A stretch of DNA of 11,898 nt from Baffinella frigidus (lineage: Eukaryota > Cryptophyceae > Cryptomonadales > Baffinellaceae): NCBI GenBank assembly GCA_026770585.1, contig MU646325.1:13237-25134 (forward strand). Direction: 5' to 3'. The position numbers and the translations under genes are program-made. Shown in pieces: positions 1 through 7,573 of this stretch. Position 1 is the first letter of the stretch. Each line of letters starts with the position of its first letter. Below the pieces are notes generated by a model. That model made no database searches and was not told where the DNA came from. It saw only the letters and a program-made list of their open reading frames with translations.

Positions 1-125
1 CCTAAACCCCAAACCCTAAACCCTAAACCCTAAACCCTAAACCCTCCCCAAAGACAAACCCTAAACCCTAAAATCTAAACCTTGAACCATAAATCCTTAA
101 CCCCAAATCCCTACACTCTAAATCC
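1..125 (+). repeat. Terminal telomere repeats, CCCTAAA type
   Basis: Four to five near-perfect CCCTAAA units occupy about 1-45, followed by two more at about 58-72. After that the units degrade to variants such as CTTGAACCATAAATC and CCCCAAATCC until about 125. On the + strand the C-rich strand reads inward, as expected for a left chromosome end (G-strand TTTAGGG pointing outward). The perfect run is short, so the assembly probably stops just inside the true end, or the end is a degenerate proximal telomere. Confidence 0.9.
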
Positions 126-285
126 CACTCAGCGACAGCCCGTTGCTGGCATCTCCCCACAGTGGGTCTCCAGCGCGGGACTGGGGCACATAGGGGGGCG
201 AGCCTCCGGACATAATCCCTAACCCCTAACGGTGCTCGACCGTGTGCTCAAAAGGCGTACGGGATCGGCGTTAAGAGTTAGAGTA

Positions 286-403
286 ACCCCTCACCCCTCA
301 CCCTAACCCCTCACCCCTCACCCTCATCCCTAACTCCTCACCCCTCACCTCTCACCCCTCACCCCTCACCCCTCACCCCTCACCCCTCACCCCCCACCCC
401 TGC
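286..403 (+). repeat. CCCCTCA telomere-variant array
   Basis: Tandem seven-base units CCCCTCA, about a dozen, are interspersed with CCCTAA and CCCTCAT units. The unit length matches the telomere repeat, so these look like telomere-variant repeats lying between copies of the subtelomeric module. A shorter stretch of the same unit (three copies) lies at about 489-510. Confidence 0.85.
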
Positions 404-747
404 ACATAAGCGGGCCATTTCCGGCATCCCCGCGAGGCGAGTCATCGGCTTGGGACATGTACACAGACGGGGAGGAGCCTGCAGACGTGACCCCTCACCC
501 CTCACCCCTCACGTTGTTCGCCCGTGTGCTCACAAGGTGTACGGGTTAGACGTTGAAGTAAGAGTCACCCCTAACAGCTAACCCCCAACCGCTAAGCCCT
601 AACCGGTAACTCCCAAGCATGCGCAGAAGCGGGGCGTTTCCGGCATCCCCGCGAGGTGGGTCACCGGCGCGGGACATGTACACAGATGAGGGGGAGCCAC
701 CGGACGTCAACGCTCCCCCCATCGACTTTCTCTCGGGGTACTACTCC

Positions 748-890
748 TACCTCTGCCTCACTCGCGTTGCCTCGCGGACTATTCATAAGTTGACATGCTG
801 GGTGTGTGGTACACATACATGCACTTTGGGGGTGGATGGAGCCTGGTCTCACGAAAGTGGTGAGACGAGATAGACTGAGACAGAGGTAGC
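748..890 (+). repeat. Subtelomeric module B, copy 1, with hairpin
   Basis: This stretch shares with 1293-1438 the ordered blocks CTCTGCCTCA/CCCCAA, a GACTATTC-AAGTTGACA-GCTG block, a GGTACAC block and the exact 16-mer ATAGACTGAGACAGAG (870-885). A 7-bp perfect stem, GTCTCAC (846-852) with GTGAGAC (860-866), sits three bases upstream of that 16-mer. A weaker third relative begins near 2590. No protein coding is evident. Confidence 0.65.
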
Positions 891-1292
891 GGATTGGGTC
901 TCCGAAGTGGGACATGTACAGAGACTCTGGGGAGGAGGCTGCGGACGTGAATGCTCCCCCGATCGACTTCCTCCCCGGGTAGTCCCCAAACCCCTCGTGA
1001 ATATCCCATTGGTGAAGAATACAAGGGACCCTACGGTAGGCGATACCGTAAGGGCGTAGCTATGCCGTATGCCGTAGGTCCTACGGATATGCGTGACGTG
1101 TTCGCAGAGGGAGGAGAGGCAGCGGACTGGCTCATGCTCCCCCCATGGACTTTTTCGCGGGGTAATCTTTGGATCGATCCCTCCTTGATACCTCTTGGGG
1201 TTTGGCGGGTTGACTTTCTGTGTGTGCGCCGAATTTTGACGTTGATGTACCACAGATCACCCTCTCTCGCACGCGACCACGCACCCAACGCC

Positions 1293-1438
1293 TAGCTCTG
1301 CCCCAATCGGGTTCGCTGACTATTCTCAAGTTGACACGCTGATGGTGCGGTACACGTCCGTCAACTTTGGAGCGGGAAAGAGCCCGGGCGTACCAATTTG
1401 GTGCGCCCAAATAGACTGAGACAGAGATAGGTTACGGG
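1293..1438 (+). repeat. Subtelomeric module B, copy 2, with hairpin
   Basis: This is the second copy of the module at 748-890. Its 16-mer ATAGACTGAGACAGAG lies at 1411-1426. Two bases upstream is a 9-bp stem, GGGCGTACC (1386-1394) with GGTGCGCCC (1400-1408), eight Watson-Crick pairs plus one pair that would be G-U in RNA. The stem sequence is unrelated to that in copy 1 while its position is kept. Confidence 0.65.
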
Positions 1439-1604
1439 CTCATGTGCTCCTGAGAACAGCCCTCTACCACCGACCCGTTGGACGGTGCGCGTCCTCATTT
1501 GTAGTGGTGGGTAGGGTGTGGGGGTGGCATCCGTAGGACGCGTGACAAGGCCGCGTGCGTCCCCCCCCGATGTTGGTGTGCAGAGCGTGCGTCACGGTCC
1601 TGCA
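1439..1604. other. Subtelomeric spacer without recognised features
   Basis: This GC-rich stretch between module B copy 2 and the next telomere-like block contains a run of G-rich sequence (about 1503-1527) and a C8 run near 1561-1568. I see no gene, RNA or clear repeat in it. Confidence 0.5.
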
Positions 1605-1711
1605 CACCCTAAACCCCAATTCGTAAACCCTACACCCTAAACCCTAAACCCAACCCCTGAACCCTGAACTCTAAACCCTAAACCCCAAACTCTAAAAAAA
1701 GAAACCAAACC

Positions 1712-1771
<60 letters not shown>

Positions 1772-2005
1772 ACACAAACCCCAAATCCTAAATCCTTAAC
1801 CCCAAACCCTCAACGCAGGGCTGGCATCGCTGGCTTCGCTGGAGGTCTGTCCCCCTCCCCTCCCTAAACCTCACGCCTAAACCCTCAACCATAAACCCTC
1901 AACGATAAACGATCAACTCTAAGCCATGAACCATAATCCATGAACCATACACCATAAACTCTAAGCCATAAACCATATTCCATAAACCATGCACCATAAA
2001 CCATA
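1605..2005 (+). repeat. Interstitial telomere-like block with CCCTCAA array
   Basis: Degenerate CCCTAAA units (about 1605-1695) lead into nine perfect tandem CCCTCAA units at 1710-1772. Further CCCTAAA/CCCCAAA variants follow, and then a degraded zone to about 2005 built from CCATAAACCAT-like units. The short unique stretch at about 1815-1860 interrupts the block. Orientation is the same as at the chromosome end. Confidence 0.85.
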
Positions 2006-2768
2006 AGCCCTATCGAAAGACTCCGCGGATGTTACTGGACTCGTAACCGCCCTAGCGTCGTACGGTTGGCTAGTCTTAGGAACGTGGGAGCCCCGTAAGG
2101 GCGTTTTTTATGCGTGTCGAGTAGCCCATGTGCATGCCCACGGTGGACCACAAACCTTTCATCAAAAGTCAACTTGCCTCGAGACAATTAACGTCAAGGC
2201 TTTTCTGGAACAAATTTGGTCACGTACCACGCTAGATTTGGCGTAGCCGAAACCTCGGTAGTCCACCGTGTGGACCGTTTTCCCCACAAACGCGTGTACT
2301 CTTCATTTCTGTGAGATGTATTGTTTCATCGCAGGCGGAGTCTTGAGGGAACGCACCGTGCATTGATGCCACACCCCGTCCTCTAACCACTTCGCAGCGA
2401 CCGAGGACCTTTTCGCTTTGACTCCAAGGTGAAATTATGGTTAGGTTAGGGGGCAATGGATAAGATTCTAGTACAAATCGTTTAGATGGACTGTATCCGT
2501 GAAGCCCCCGGTGGCTGCTAAGTGGAGCTCCCGAGGCGGGCCTATTCCACGCTATCCTAACATCGGGCAGCTGAGGCTCCGTGGTGGGAGACCTAGCTCT
2601 GCCTCAGTCGCGTTGACTGATCGTTTTCACGCCAAAAGTAGACGAATTTGTACCACAAAGTTGCCACAAACGCGGGAAATTAACTCCCGGTTACTTCTTT
2701 TTGAGGAGACCGGCTTAACTCAGGCAGAACTACATGTACAGGAGTGCCTCGTGTACAAGAAAACGCAA
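2006..2768. other. Intergenic region, no supported gene
   Basis: Mixed-composition sequence without a coding signature. Visible details are a weak stem followed by T6 at about 2090-2109, a 6-bp hairpin GTCCAC-CGT-GTGGAC at 2261-2275, and a related GGTGGACCAC stretch near 2141-2150. A weak third copy of module B blocks (GCTCTGCCTCAGTCGCGTTGACTGA) starts near 2594, with a small hairpin, CGGGA/TCCCG, at 2673-2689. The open frame from about 2499 runs into the fold-back element below and is not credible as a gene. Confidence 0.5.
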
Positions 2769-2936
2769 CTTAAGAAAACGGACCGGATTCGACCCCTTCG
2801 TTTTCTTAATTTAAGTACCACAGGGTTAACTAAACGCGTGATTTAGTCAACCTGCTGTTGCTAATAAGAAAACACCCACCCACCGACCTTCGAGCAAGGG
2901 TGTTCTCATAGTCGAGGTACCCCTGTAGGAGACGTG
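2769..2936. mobile_element. Fold-back element, family A member 1
   Basis: An imperfect inverted repeat pairs 2800-2835 (starting GTTTTCTTAATTTAAG) with 2841-2873 (ending GCTAATAAGAAAAC), with core GGTTAACTAAA/TTTAGTCAACC. A smaller nested stem pairs CTTAAGAAAACG (2769-2780) with CGTTTTCTTAA (2799-2809). The segment is preceded by GACCGGATT and followed by ACCGACC, GAGCAAGGGTGTTCTCAT and GAGGTACCCCTGTAG. The same order of blocks occurs at 11531-11681 and, in part, at 5695-5776. The repeated arrangement suggests a short non-autonomous mobile element. No transposase is present and no clear target-site duplication was found. Confidence 0.55.
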
Positions 2937-3660
2937 AGGCTGACTCCTCGCGCGTGTGCTCTCAGGAGGCGGCGGCCGACCCTTTCGATTGTAGCGCCTA
3001 CCCACAGGGGTTACTCGCCAATTCTGGGGATACAACCCCGTGTAGGATGACTGGAGTGGCTTTACACAGTACGAATTAGGTCGCATTAGGAACACATGAC
3101 GCGCAAAAGTAGAGGCGCACAACTTTTGTGTGCCCCGCGAATAGGAACAGGTTATGGTTTTGGCGGCAGGGCCTTGTTATTTGCCCCGGCGATTCGCGGC
3201 GGGTTCCGCTGCGCTGAACAGAAATTAAAGTTTGCAAACCGACCGCCTCCGAGATGCGTGCCCTCGCTGTCACGTGCGAACAAGAGCGCGTTGGGCTGTA
3301 CATGTCAACTAGGCGCGCGACAGGGTGTATCATCTGAGCCCAAGTACAGGGTGCTTCTGAATAGTGCGCTGGATTCGTGGTGTGTGACTGCGTGGGGCCC
3401 TTCGTGGCGGAGTGGCGCTGTCCTACATGTACGCCCGTGAGCGACAAGGACGGGAGCCCGGTCAGGTCGCCGGAAATGCCTGCAGGTTCACATTCTTCGT
3501 TCGTGGGAGGCTCCAGGGAAGGGAGAACGCTGGTGTCCACACGACGAGCAATGAAGCGCAGGAAGTGTAGCTGCCCCCGGGGATGGTTGGGAGCCTGGTT
3601 GTCAGGCGGCTTATGTAGATCGTTTCTACGGAAAGGCGTGTCGTTGGGCCATGTTGGGAG
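2937..3660. other. GC-rich intergenic region with overlapping open frames, no supported gene
   Basis: Open frames of roughly 90-155 codons lie on both strands over about 3076-3667, but none shows a recognisable domain or the strong G/C-ending codon bias of the two real coding stretches in this window. Overlapping long frames on both strands are expected here from GC content. I cannot rule out an unrecognised exon. Confidence 0.4.
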
Positions 3661-3686
3661 AAATTAAAACCTAAAGGACCTAAAGG
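3661..3686. repeat. 26-bp exact dispersed repeat, copy 1
   Basis: The sequence from AAATTAAAACC to CCTAAAGG at 3661-3686 is identical to 6303-6328, about 2.6 kb away. A related CCTCAAGGACCTAAATGG occurs at about 7198-7215. The repeat contains two CCTAAAGG units, distantly telomere-like. Confidence 0.8.
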
Positions 3687-3789
3687 ATGAACTACGGTTA
3701 AGATCGGAGGAGTACCGTCCCTTGATCACAAAGCACACTCCCTCTCCCCCGCCACCCTCCAGGTGACTGGGGGTTAAATCGTTGAAAAG

Positions 3790-4099
3790 TCCTTGATCGT
3801 AAAAGTTGACAAGTTTGTACCACTACAATCCTTTTTGACCTTTTTGTACCAAATCCATTCATCACGACCTGGAGGAATCCTCCCGGTTTGTGGGGAAAGT
3901 GGTCTCAAGTTGCCAAATTTACCCCGGGTCCATTCTTGGCCGGCTCCCCTTCACAATTTCGAGAGAACTGCTTGCGGGAAAGGCGAGAAGACAGAACCTC
4001 TGGTACCACAGAGGGCAGTGCACAGCGCCTGTCACTCACAAAAAGGGTTGGGGAAAAGCATTACTGTCGCATCCAGGCACATCCTCTTCAATTCACAAG
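3790..4099 (+). other. Possible intron or 5' flank of the zinc-finger gene
   Basis: The zinc-finger frame stays open here, but codon use is AT-richer and unbiased and there is no in-frame ATG. The stretch contains repeated GTACC motifs and TTGACAAGTTTGTACCAC, which resembles repeat sequence near 2637-2655. It more likely represents an intron, 5' leader or inserted repeat than protein sequence. Confidence 0.4.
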
Positions 4100-4749
4100 G
4101 AGTCCTCGAGGACCTGCTCCACCCCGAGAGTGAGGACGCGGTCAAAAGCCAGTTCGGATTGTGGATGTCCCGCACGAAGGTCTACAAGGCACGTCCCCTG
4201 CCGTTGCGCTGCGAGCTGTGCGACGTCGAGTGCGACTCCTACGCCTCCTTCACGGAGCACTGCCTCCTCTTCGCGCACAAGACAAAGTTGGACCCTTCGA
4301 GGCGATTCGACCCGCGCTTCCAGGACCCGCGCTTCAACGACCCGCGGCACGCGGGCGACGCCTTCGAGGCCCTGCCCATCATGGCCAAGTTCGCAGCCAT
4401 GCACCGGTACCGCACGGATATGGTGGCCTGGTTCAGAGCGCCGATGGACGCCGAAGGCTGGGAAGCAATGGTCAAGCTCGCGGACATGGTCTACGACACT
4501 GTTCAAGACGAAGACCTCTTTCAGCTGTCCAAGAAAACGATGAAGGCCGTCCTGCGCAAGTGCACTCCCGATCGAGTCGCTGAAGCGTGTGTGGAGTTCG
4601 CCGTCGACCACTTTCTCATCGAAGGTCTGACGGGGGGGTTCGTGCTCGACGTTGTCGAGAACGGCTGGGGAAGGCTCGACATCGGCGGTGACTACAATTT
4701 GCGGGCTCTGCTGACCCGGGTCACTGACCTCGACTTCTGGACTCGTTGA
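4100..4749 (+). CDS. Protein with a U1/matrin-type C2H2 zinc finger, 5' end incomplete
   Basis: This is the best coding stretch in the window, with consistent G/C-ending codons from about 4100 to the TGA at 4747-4749. The first in-frame ATG is at 4165 (194 residues from there). The frame is open and coding-like upstream of it, encoding VLEDLLHPESEDAVKSQFG, so this is probably a downstream exon; ATTCACAAG at 4091-4099 could be its splice acceptor. Counting from Met 4165, C16, C19, H32 and H38 form C-x2-C-x12-H-x5-H. That spacing is typical of U1-type and related fingers in RNA- or nucleic-acid-binding proteins. Three DPR motifs five residues apart (residues 49-61) follow. The remaining ~130 residues look helical and acidic and match no domain I recognise. 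The exact function is unknown. The frame continues to 3793, but that part starts at TTG and lacks coding bias. No upstream exon or promoter was identified. Confidence 0.75.
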
Positions 4750-5113
4750 TCTGTCGAGAAACGTGGTTTCGGACGCCATTCATGGCGACCCTCAGCACCG
4801 CCCCTCGCCGTCGAGAGCCGCCACAGGTGGCGGCCAACATGCCCCCGACCGCTGCATCGCGCTCTCCACCTCCGCTTGGGCCTCCACCCCTCCGATGAGG
4901 CCGACTTGTTGAATGAAGTTTCTTTGTCAAACTCAGAGGGAGAGTCTCTCAACTTTTTCTCCACCCTCCCCCTAGGAGCACAAACTGACGTGCATGCTTC
5001 CAGAAAGACTTGTGAGACTGGCACTTGCCCAGCAAGACTCCAACAGATCTGCATGCCGCCGCCAGAACCACCTCCGTGAAAGCGCACCTCCCCATGCCTG
5101 TTCCTCAGCCCTC
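4750..5113. other. 3' flank of the zinc-finger gene
   Basis: GC-rich sequence just after the stop becomes mixed further on. No AATAAA is seen near the stop. An ATG at 4838 opens only a very short frame. No other gene is supported. A small hairpin, GCCGCCAC-AG-GTGGCGGC, lies at about 4817-4834 and could be part of the 3' untranslated region. Confidence 0.4.
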
Positions 5114-5162
5114 TGTGCTTTGTGCTTTGTGCTTTGTGCTTTGTGCTTTGTGCTTTGTGCTT
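5114..5162 (+). repeat. TGTGCTT minisatellite, seven perfect copies
   Basis: Seven uninterrupted copies of the 7-mer TGTGCTT are followed by the partial unit TGTATT. Perfect copies point to recent expansion and likely length variation between strains. The unit length equals the telomere repeat, but the sequence is not telomeric. Confidence 0.95.
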
Positions 5163-5281
5163 TGTATTACACTCACATCGCCTTTTTACTCGCAATTGTG
5201 TAGTATTTTACTCTTGCCCAAAGAGAGCACCACCTGTTCTCAACGCAAACAGATTCAGAGAGAATCGTGCATTTATCAAGG

Positions 5282-5340
5282 ATCTAAACCAACATGGCCA
5301 CCATGTATCCCCTTCCGTGAAGGCCTTGTAAGGTCAGGGC
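5282..5340. repeat. Dispersed repeat B, copy 1
   Basis: TAAACCAACATG, CCCCTTCCGTGAAGGCC and TGTAAGGTCA blocks match, in order, GAAACCAACATG, CCCTTCCGTAAAGGCC and TGTGATGGTCA at about 5779-5823. In the second copy the block directly follows the fold-back family A right half. Confidence 0.55.
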
Positions 5341-5440
5341 CTGAACACCAAACAGCTTCCCGGAAGTGTCTCCAAGGCGGGCCCGTCGACCCTCGGAGGA
5401 AACAGTTCAGGATTTAGGTTTTTATGGTTTAGAGTTCAGA

Positions 5441-5478
5441 ATTAATAGATCTACAGCTTCTGCTGTAGATCTATTAAT
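5441..5478. other. Perfect 17-bp hairpin with 4-base loop
   Basis: ATTAATAGATCTACAGC at 5441-5457 is perfectly complementary to GCTGTAGATCTATTAAT at 5462-5478 across the loop TTCT. No T-tract follows. It could be a tiny fold-back insertion or a structured transcript element. Confidence 0.85.
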
Positions 5479-5694
5479 ATCAACGAGTTTGAGTCTAAAC
5501 GGCAACTTTGGGCCGGAATATGCCAAAGGCCTCCCGAATCCTGGTCCCCGTTGTCCTGCCTCCAACGTGTAAAAGTCTCGGATTCTTCCACCTTTTCAAA
5601 CCAGGGCATGATAGCAGCTTGCTGTAGATGGATGCCTCGTGCAACTGATCCCGTAACTTAAGAATACGAAATGGATTCAACCCCAGTACTAGAG

Positions 5695-5823
5695 AGTTGA
5701 CTGAATCTCGCGTGTAAGATCACGACGACCGACCGACCCTCGAGCAAGGGTGTTCATAGGCGAGGTATGCCTGTACGGATTGAAACCAACATGCATTCCC
5801 TTCCGTAAAGGCCGTGTGATGGT
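5695..5823. mobile_element. Fold-back family A member 2, right half
   Basis: GTTGACTGAATCTCGCGT (about 5696-5713) matches the loop region of the member at 11531-11681. ACCGACCCTCGAGCAAGGGTG, GTTCAT, and GGCGAGGTATGCCTGTACGG follow in the same order as at 2880-2927. The left stem is missing, so this copy appears truncated. Dispersed repeat B copy 2 follows directly. Confidence 0.5.
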
Positions 5824-5918
5824 CACTGCACCCTCCCCTCGTGGCTCGCGCGATTGCGCTCGGCCAGATCCCGCTTTGTAACATCCAGGAGTTTGTGATT
5901 TATGGGTGGCCAATAAAT

Positions 5919-6230
5919 CTAGGGTTCAGGGTTTTGGGTTTAGGGTTCAGGGTTTAGCGTTGAGGGTTTGGGGTTGACGGTTGAGGTTTTAGGGTTGAGG
6001 GTTTGGGGTTTGGGGGTGAGGGTTAAGGGTCAGGGTTTGGGGTTTGGGGTTGGGGGTTGAAGGTTTAGGGTTTAGGGTTCAGAGTTTGGGGTTTTGGGGT
6101 TGAGGGTCTAGGGTTTGGGATTTCAGTGTTTGCTCAGTGTTTAGTCTTAGTTTGTACGTTGTGAGGTTCAGGGTTCAAGGTTTAAGGTTTAGTGTTTCAG
6201 GTTTTGGCTTTAGGATTTTGGGTTAGGGTC
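5919..6230 (-). repeat. Interstitial telomere-like block in inverted orientation
   Basis: TTTAGGG, GTTCAGGG, GGTTTGGGG and GGTTGAGGG units are strung together on the + strand, the reverse of the orientation at the chromosome end. Units are degenerate, with about a 7-8 base spacing. An AATAAA at 5912-5917 precedes the block but has no supported gene upstream. Confidence 0.85.
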
Positions 6231-6302
6231 GGGTCCACACTCCAGGGTAGCTTTACAAACACCGTCAACTTAGACCCTGAAAGTGACTTAAGCAAATCCC
6301 AA

Positions 6303-6328
6303 AAATTAAAACCTAAAGGACCTAAAGG
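6303..6328. repeat. 26-bp exact dispersed repeat, copy 2
   Basis: Identical to 3661-3686. Here it lies between the inverted telomere-like block and the AT microsatellite. Confidence 0.8.
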
Positions 6329-6367
6329 CAGACACTGCTTCACTAACACGCTACATAATTATTATTT

Positions 6368-6371
<4 letters not shown>

Positions 6372-6429
<58 letters not shown>
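6372..6429. repeat. (AT)n microsatellite, about 29 units
   Basis: An uninterrupted AT dinucleotide tract follows an AT-rich lead-in at 6356-6371. It is self-complementary and can extrude a cruciform. Open frames crossing it (alternating Tyr-Ile) are not genes. Confidence 0.97.
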
Positions 6430-6431
<2 letters not shown>

Positions 6432-6558
6432 AAGGGGCTCGGTCCAACCTGCATGGGTAGTTGCGGGGAGCTCATCCGTAGATCGTTCCCAACTCCTCAA
6501 GAGTGAGGTGGGCGCTGGCCTTCGATGTGAGTGTAAAATAAAGCACCAAAGCACCAAA

Positions 6559-6727
6559 GGGTTTAGGGTTTGTGCATTAGGGTTTAGGGTTTAGGGTGTA
6601 GGGTTTATTGTTCAGGGTTCAGGGTTTAGGGTTTGTGGTTTGTGGTTCATGGTTTAGGGCCTGGGTCAGGGTCAGGGTTTCTTGTTTATGGTTCAGGGTT
6701 TAGGGTTTAGGGTGTAGGGTTTCGCGT
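6559..6727 (-). repeat. Second inverted telomere-like block
   Basis: GGGTTTAGGGTTT, TAGGGTGTAGGGTTT and GTTCAGGG units on the + strand continue the theme of 5919-6230 after the AT microsatellite. The block is preceded by a small tandem, AAAGCACCAAAGCACC. Confidence 0.85.
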
Positions 6728-6924
6728 TGTGGCGCGCCTTCATCCGGGACGTATTTCTTTTTGAAATCCGGCCACGAAAACTACTAGCAACAGTAAAGCA
6801 CATGCTCATAAACTTGCGTTGCCAGATTCCAAAAAGAAACATTTCCTTGAATTAATCTGGTGGCGTGCATCCGCGTTGTGGCGCACTTGCGACTCCATCA
6901 GGACGTCAGGTGCATGCCCAAGGC
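6728..6924. other. Intergenic stretch with minor repeated words
   Basis: GTTGTGGCGC occurs at about 6725-6734 and again at 6875-6884, each followed by a CATC-GGACGT segment (about 6739-6750 and 6896-6905). TTTCTTTTTGGAATCT-like sequence appears in both orientations (6755-6765 and 6826-6846). No gene is seen. Confidence 0.4.
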
Positions 6925-6998
6925 GGTTGACTAGATTTCTCGTTCGCATGTGCATGCCCATGGCGGCGTGCACCTGCGAACGAGCAGTTTAGTCAACC
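6925..6998. mobile_element. Fold-back element with 33-bp arms, related to family A
   Basis: The arm 6925-6957, beginning GGTTGACTAGATTTCTCG, pairs with 6966-6998, ending GTTTAGTCAACC, at 28 of 33 positions with an 8-base loop. The GGTTGACT terminus is the same core that appears in the family A members at 2821-2852 and 11578-11606. TGCATGCCCA-GGCG recurs just outside and inside the left arm (6911-6924 and 6951-6965). Confidence 0.65.
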
Positions 6999-7080
6999 CC
7001 GTCGGTCGAGCTCTGACCTGCTTGTACCATTCATAAGATGTTATACGGTTTAGCCGGTTTCTGCTGCGATCCTCTGCACC

Positions 7081-7090
7081 GGGGGGGGGG
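7081..7090 (+). repeat. G10 homopolymer
   Basis: Ten consecutive G residues follow TGCACC. The length may be unreliable in the assembly. Confidence 0.8.
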
Positions 7091-7131
7091 CTTGATGTGA
7101 TCCGAAAGGAAGCATGGCCTTTCTGCAGAAC

Positions 7132-7189
7132 GAGTTCCAGTGTCCACCTATGGTGGGAATGAGTTCCAGTGTCCGCCCATTGTGGGGGT
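7132..7189. repeat. 29-bp tandem duplication
   Basis: Two adjacent 29-base units begin GAGTTCCAGTGTCC at 7132 and 7161. Each holds a small dyad, CCACC-TAT-GGTGG in the first and CCCA-TTG-TGGG in the second, so a hairpin is kept despite base changes. The open frame through here is explained by the repeat. Confidence 0.7.
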
Positions 7190-7222
7190 TGAAAGAACCT
7201 CAAGGACCTAAATGGCGACGAG

Positions 7223-7253
7223 TCTGGTCATCCTATGGGGTAATATCCCCAGA
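7223..7253. repeat. 31-bp exact direct repeat, left copy
   Basis: TCTGGTCATCCTATGGGG followed by TAATATCCCCAGA is identical to 7416-7446. The repeat has short inverted ends, TCTGG and CCAGA, and an internal GGGG/CCCC dyad. The pair bounds a 162-bp interior. Confidence 0.9.
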
Positions 7254-7415
7254 TCATAACCTATGGCGGAAGGGCTCCGCTCGGGCGCTAGAGACACACG
7301 GAGACATCGTGTGCGAGTTAGGCTTCACTGAGAGAAGGACGGAGCCGCACGTGCAGTGGGCTTACATCTCCTTATAGTGGACGTGACTGAGCGGACGTGA
7401 CCTGTGTAAAGTCAC

Positions 7416-7446
7416 TCTGGTCATCCTATGGGGTAATATCCCCAGA
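7416..7446. repeat. 31-bp exact direct repeat, right copy
   Basis: Identical to 7223-7253. GGACGTGAC occurs twice shortly upstream (about 7379-7387 and 7393-7401). The sequences flanking the two 31-mers are not alike, so this is not simply a larger diverged duplication. Confidence 0.9.
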
Positions 7447-7573
7447 ACGAGCGCCAGATACTCACTAACCAGGTTTATCGACGTGCGCGTGCCTGGAGTG
7501 GACGATCGGGGTGTCGGTGGAGAGAGGGGCGAGAGTTGCGCACGTCAGAGATTTGGAGAGTGCGAGTGCGACT

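Larger units (their letters stand above)
133..1170. repeat. Degenerate subtelomeric tandem module, about five copies
   Basis: A module built around GGGACATGTACACAGA, then a GGAGGAGCC-like stretch, then GACGTGAATGCTCCCCC, then ATCGACTTCCTC and GGGGTA recurs at about 133-215, 403-495, 617-742, 896-982 and 1088-1172. The first two copies also share a right part (about 233-287 and 511-572) around CGTGTGCTCA, GGCGTACGGG and GTTAGAGT. Copies 2 and 3 share the segment TTTCCGGCATCCCCGCGAGG. Copies are diverged and of unequal length, typical of old subtelomeric duplication. Short open frames across this stretch follow the repeat and have no coding signature. Confidence 0.75.

Noticed and set aside
286-403. 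CRISPR array
   Set aside because: Simple tandem heptamers without spacers, in a eukaryotic telomere context.
619-1410. Several open frames of 80-134 codons on both strands
   Set aside because: They coincide with the degenerate subtelomeric modules, overlap each other on both strands, and show no codon bias or domain.
2030-2109. Small RNA gene with a T6 terminator and an A-box-like TGGCTAGTCTTAGG
   Set aside because: The stem before T6 is only four base pairs, no B box follows, and no tRNA, 5S or U6 fold could be made.
2499-2846. 115-codon open frame on the + strand
   Set aside because: It runs into the stem of the fold-back element at 2800-2873 and lacks codon bias.
3076-3667. Open frames up to 154 codons on both strands
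   Set aside because: Overlapping frames in GC-rich DNA with no recognised motif or bias. Kept only as an unassigned region.
3890-4583. Alternative-frame + strand readings (217 and 140 codons) over the zinc-finger exon
   Set aside because: Ser/Arg/Thr-rich and Arg/Gly-rich low-complexity translations typical of out-of-frame reading; the finger motif is only in the other frame.
4093-4779. 228-codon open frame on the minus strand
   Set aside because: Mirror of the zinc-finger coding strand; long antisense frames are usual where codons end in G or C.
6192-6557. Open frames crossing the AT microsatellite
   Set aside because: The frames exist only because the AT dinucleotide repeat has no stops in those frames.
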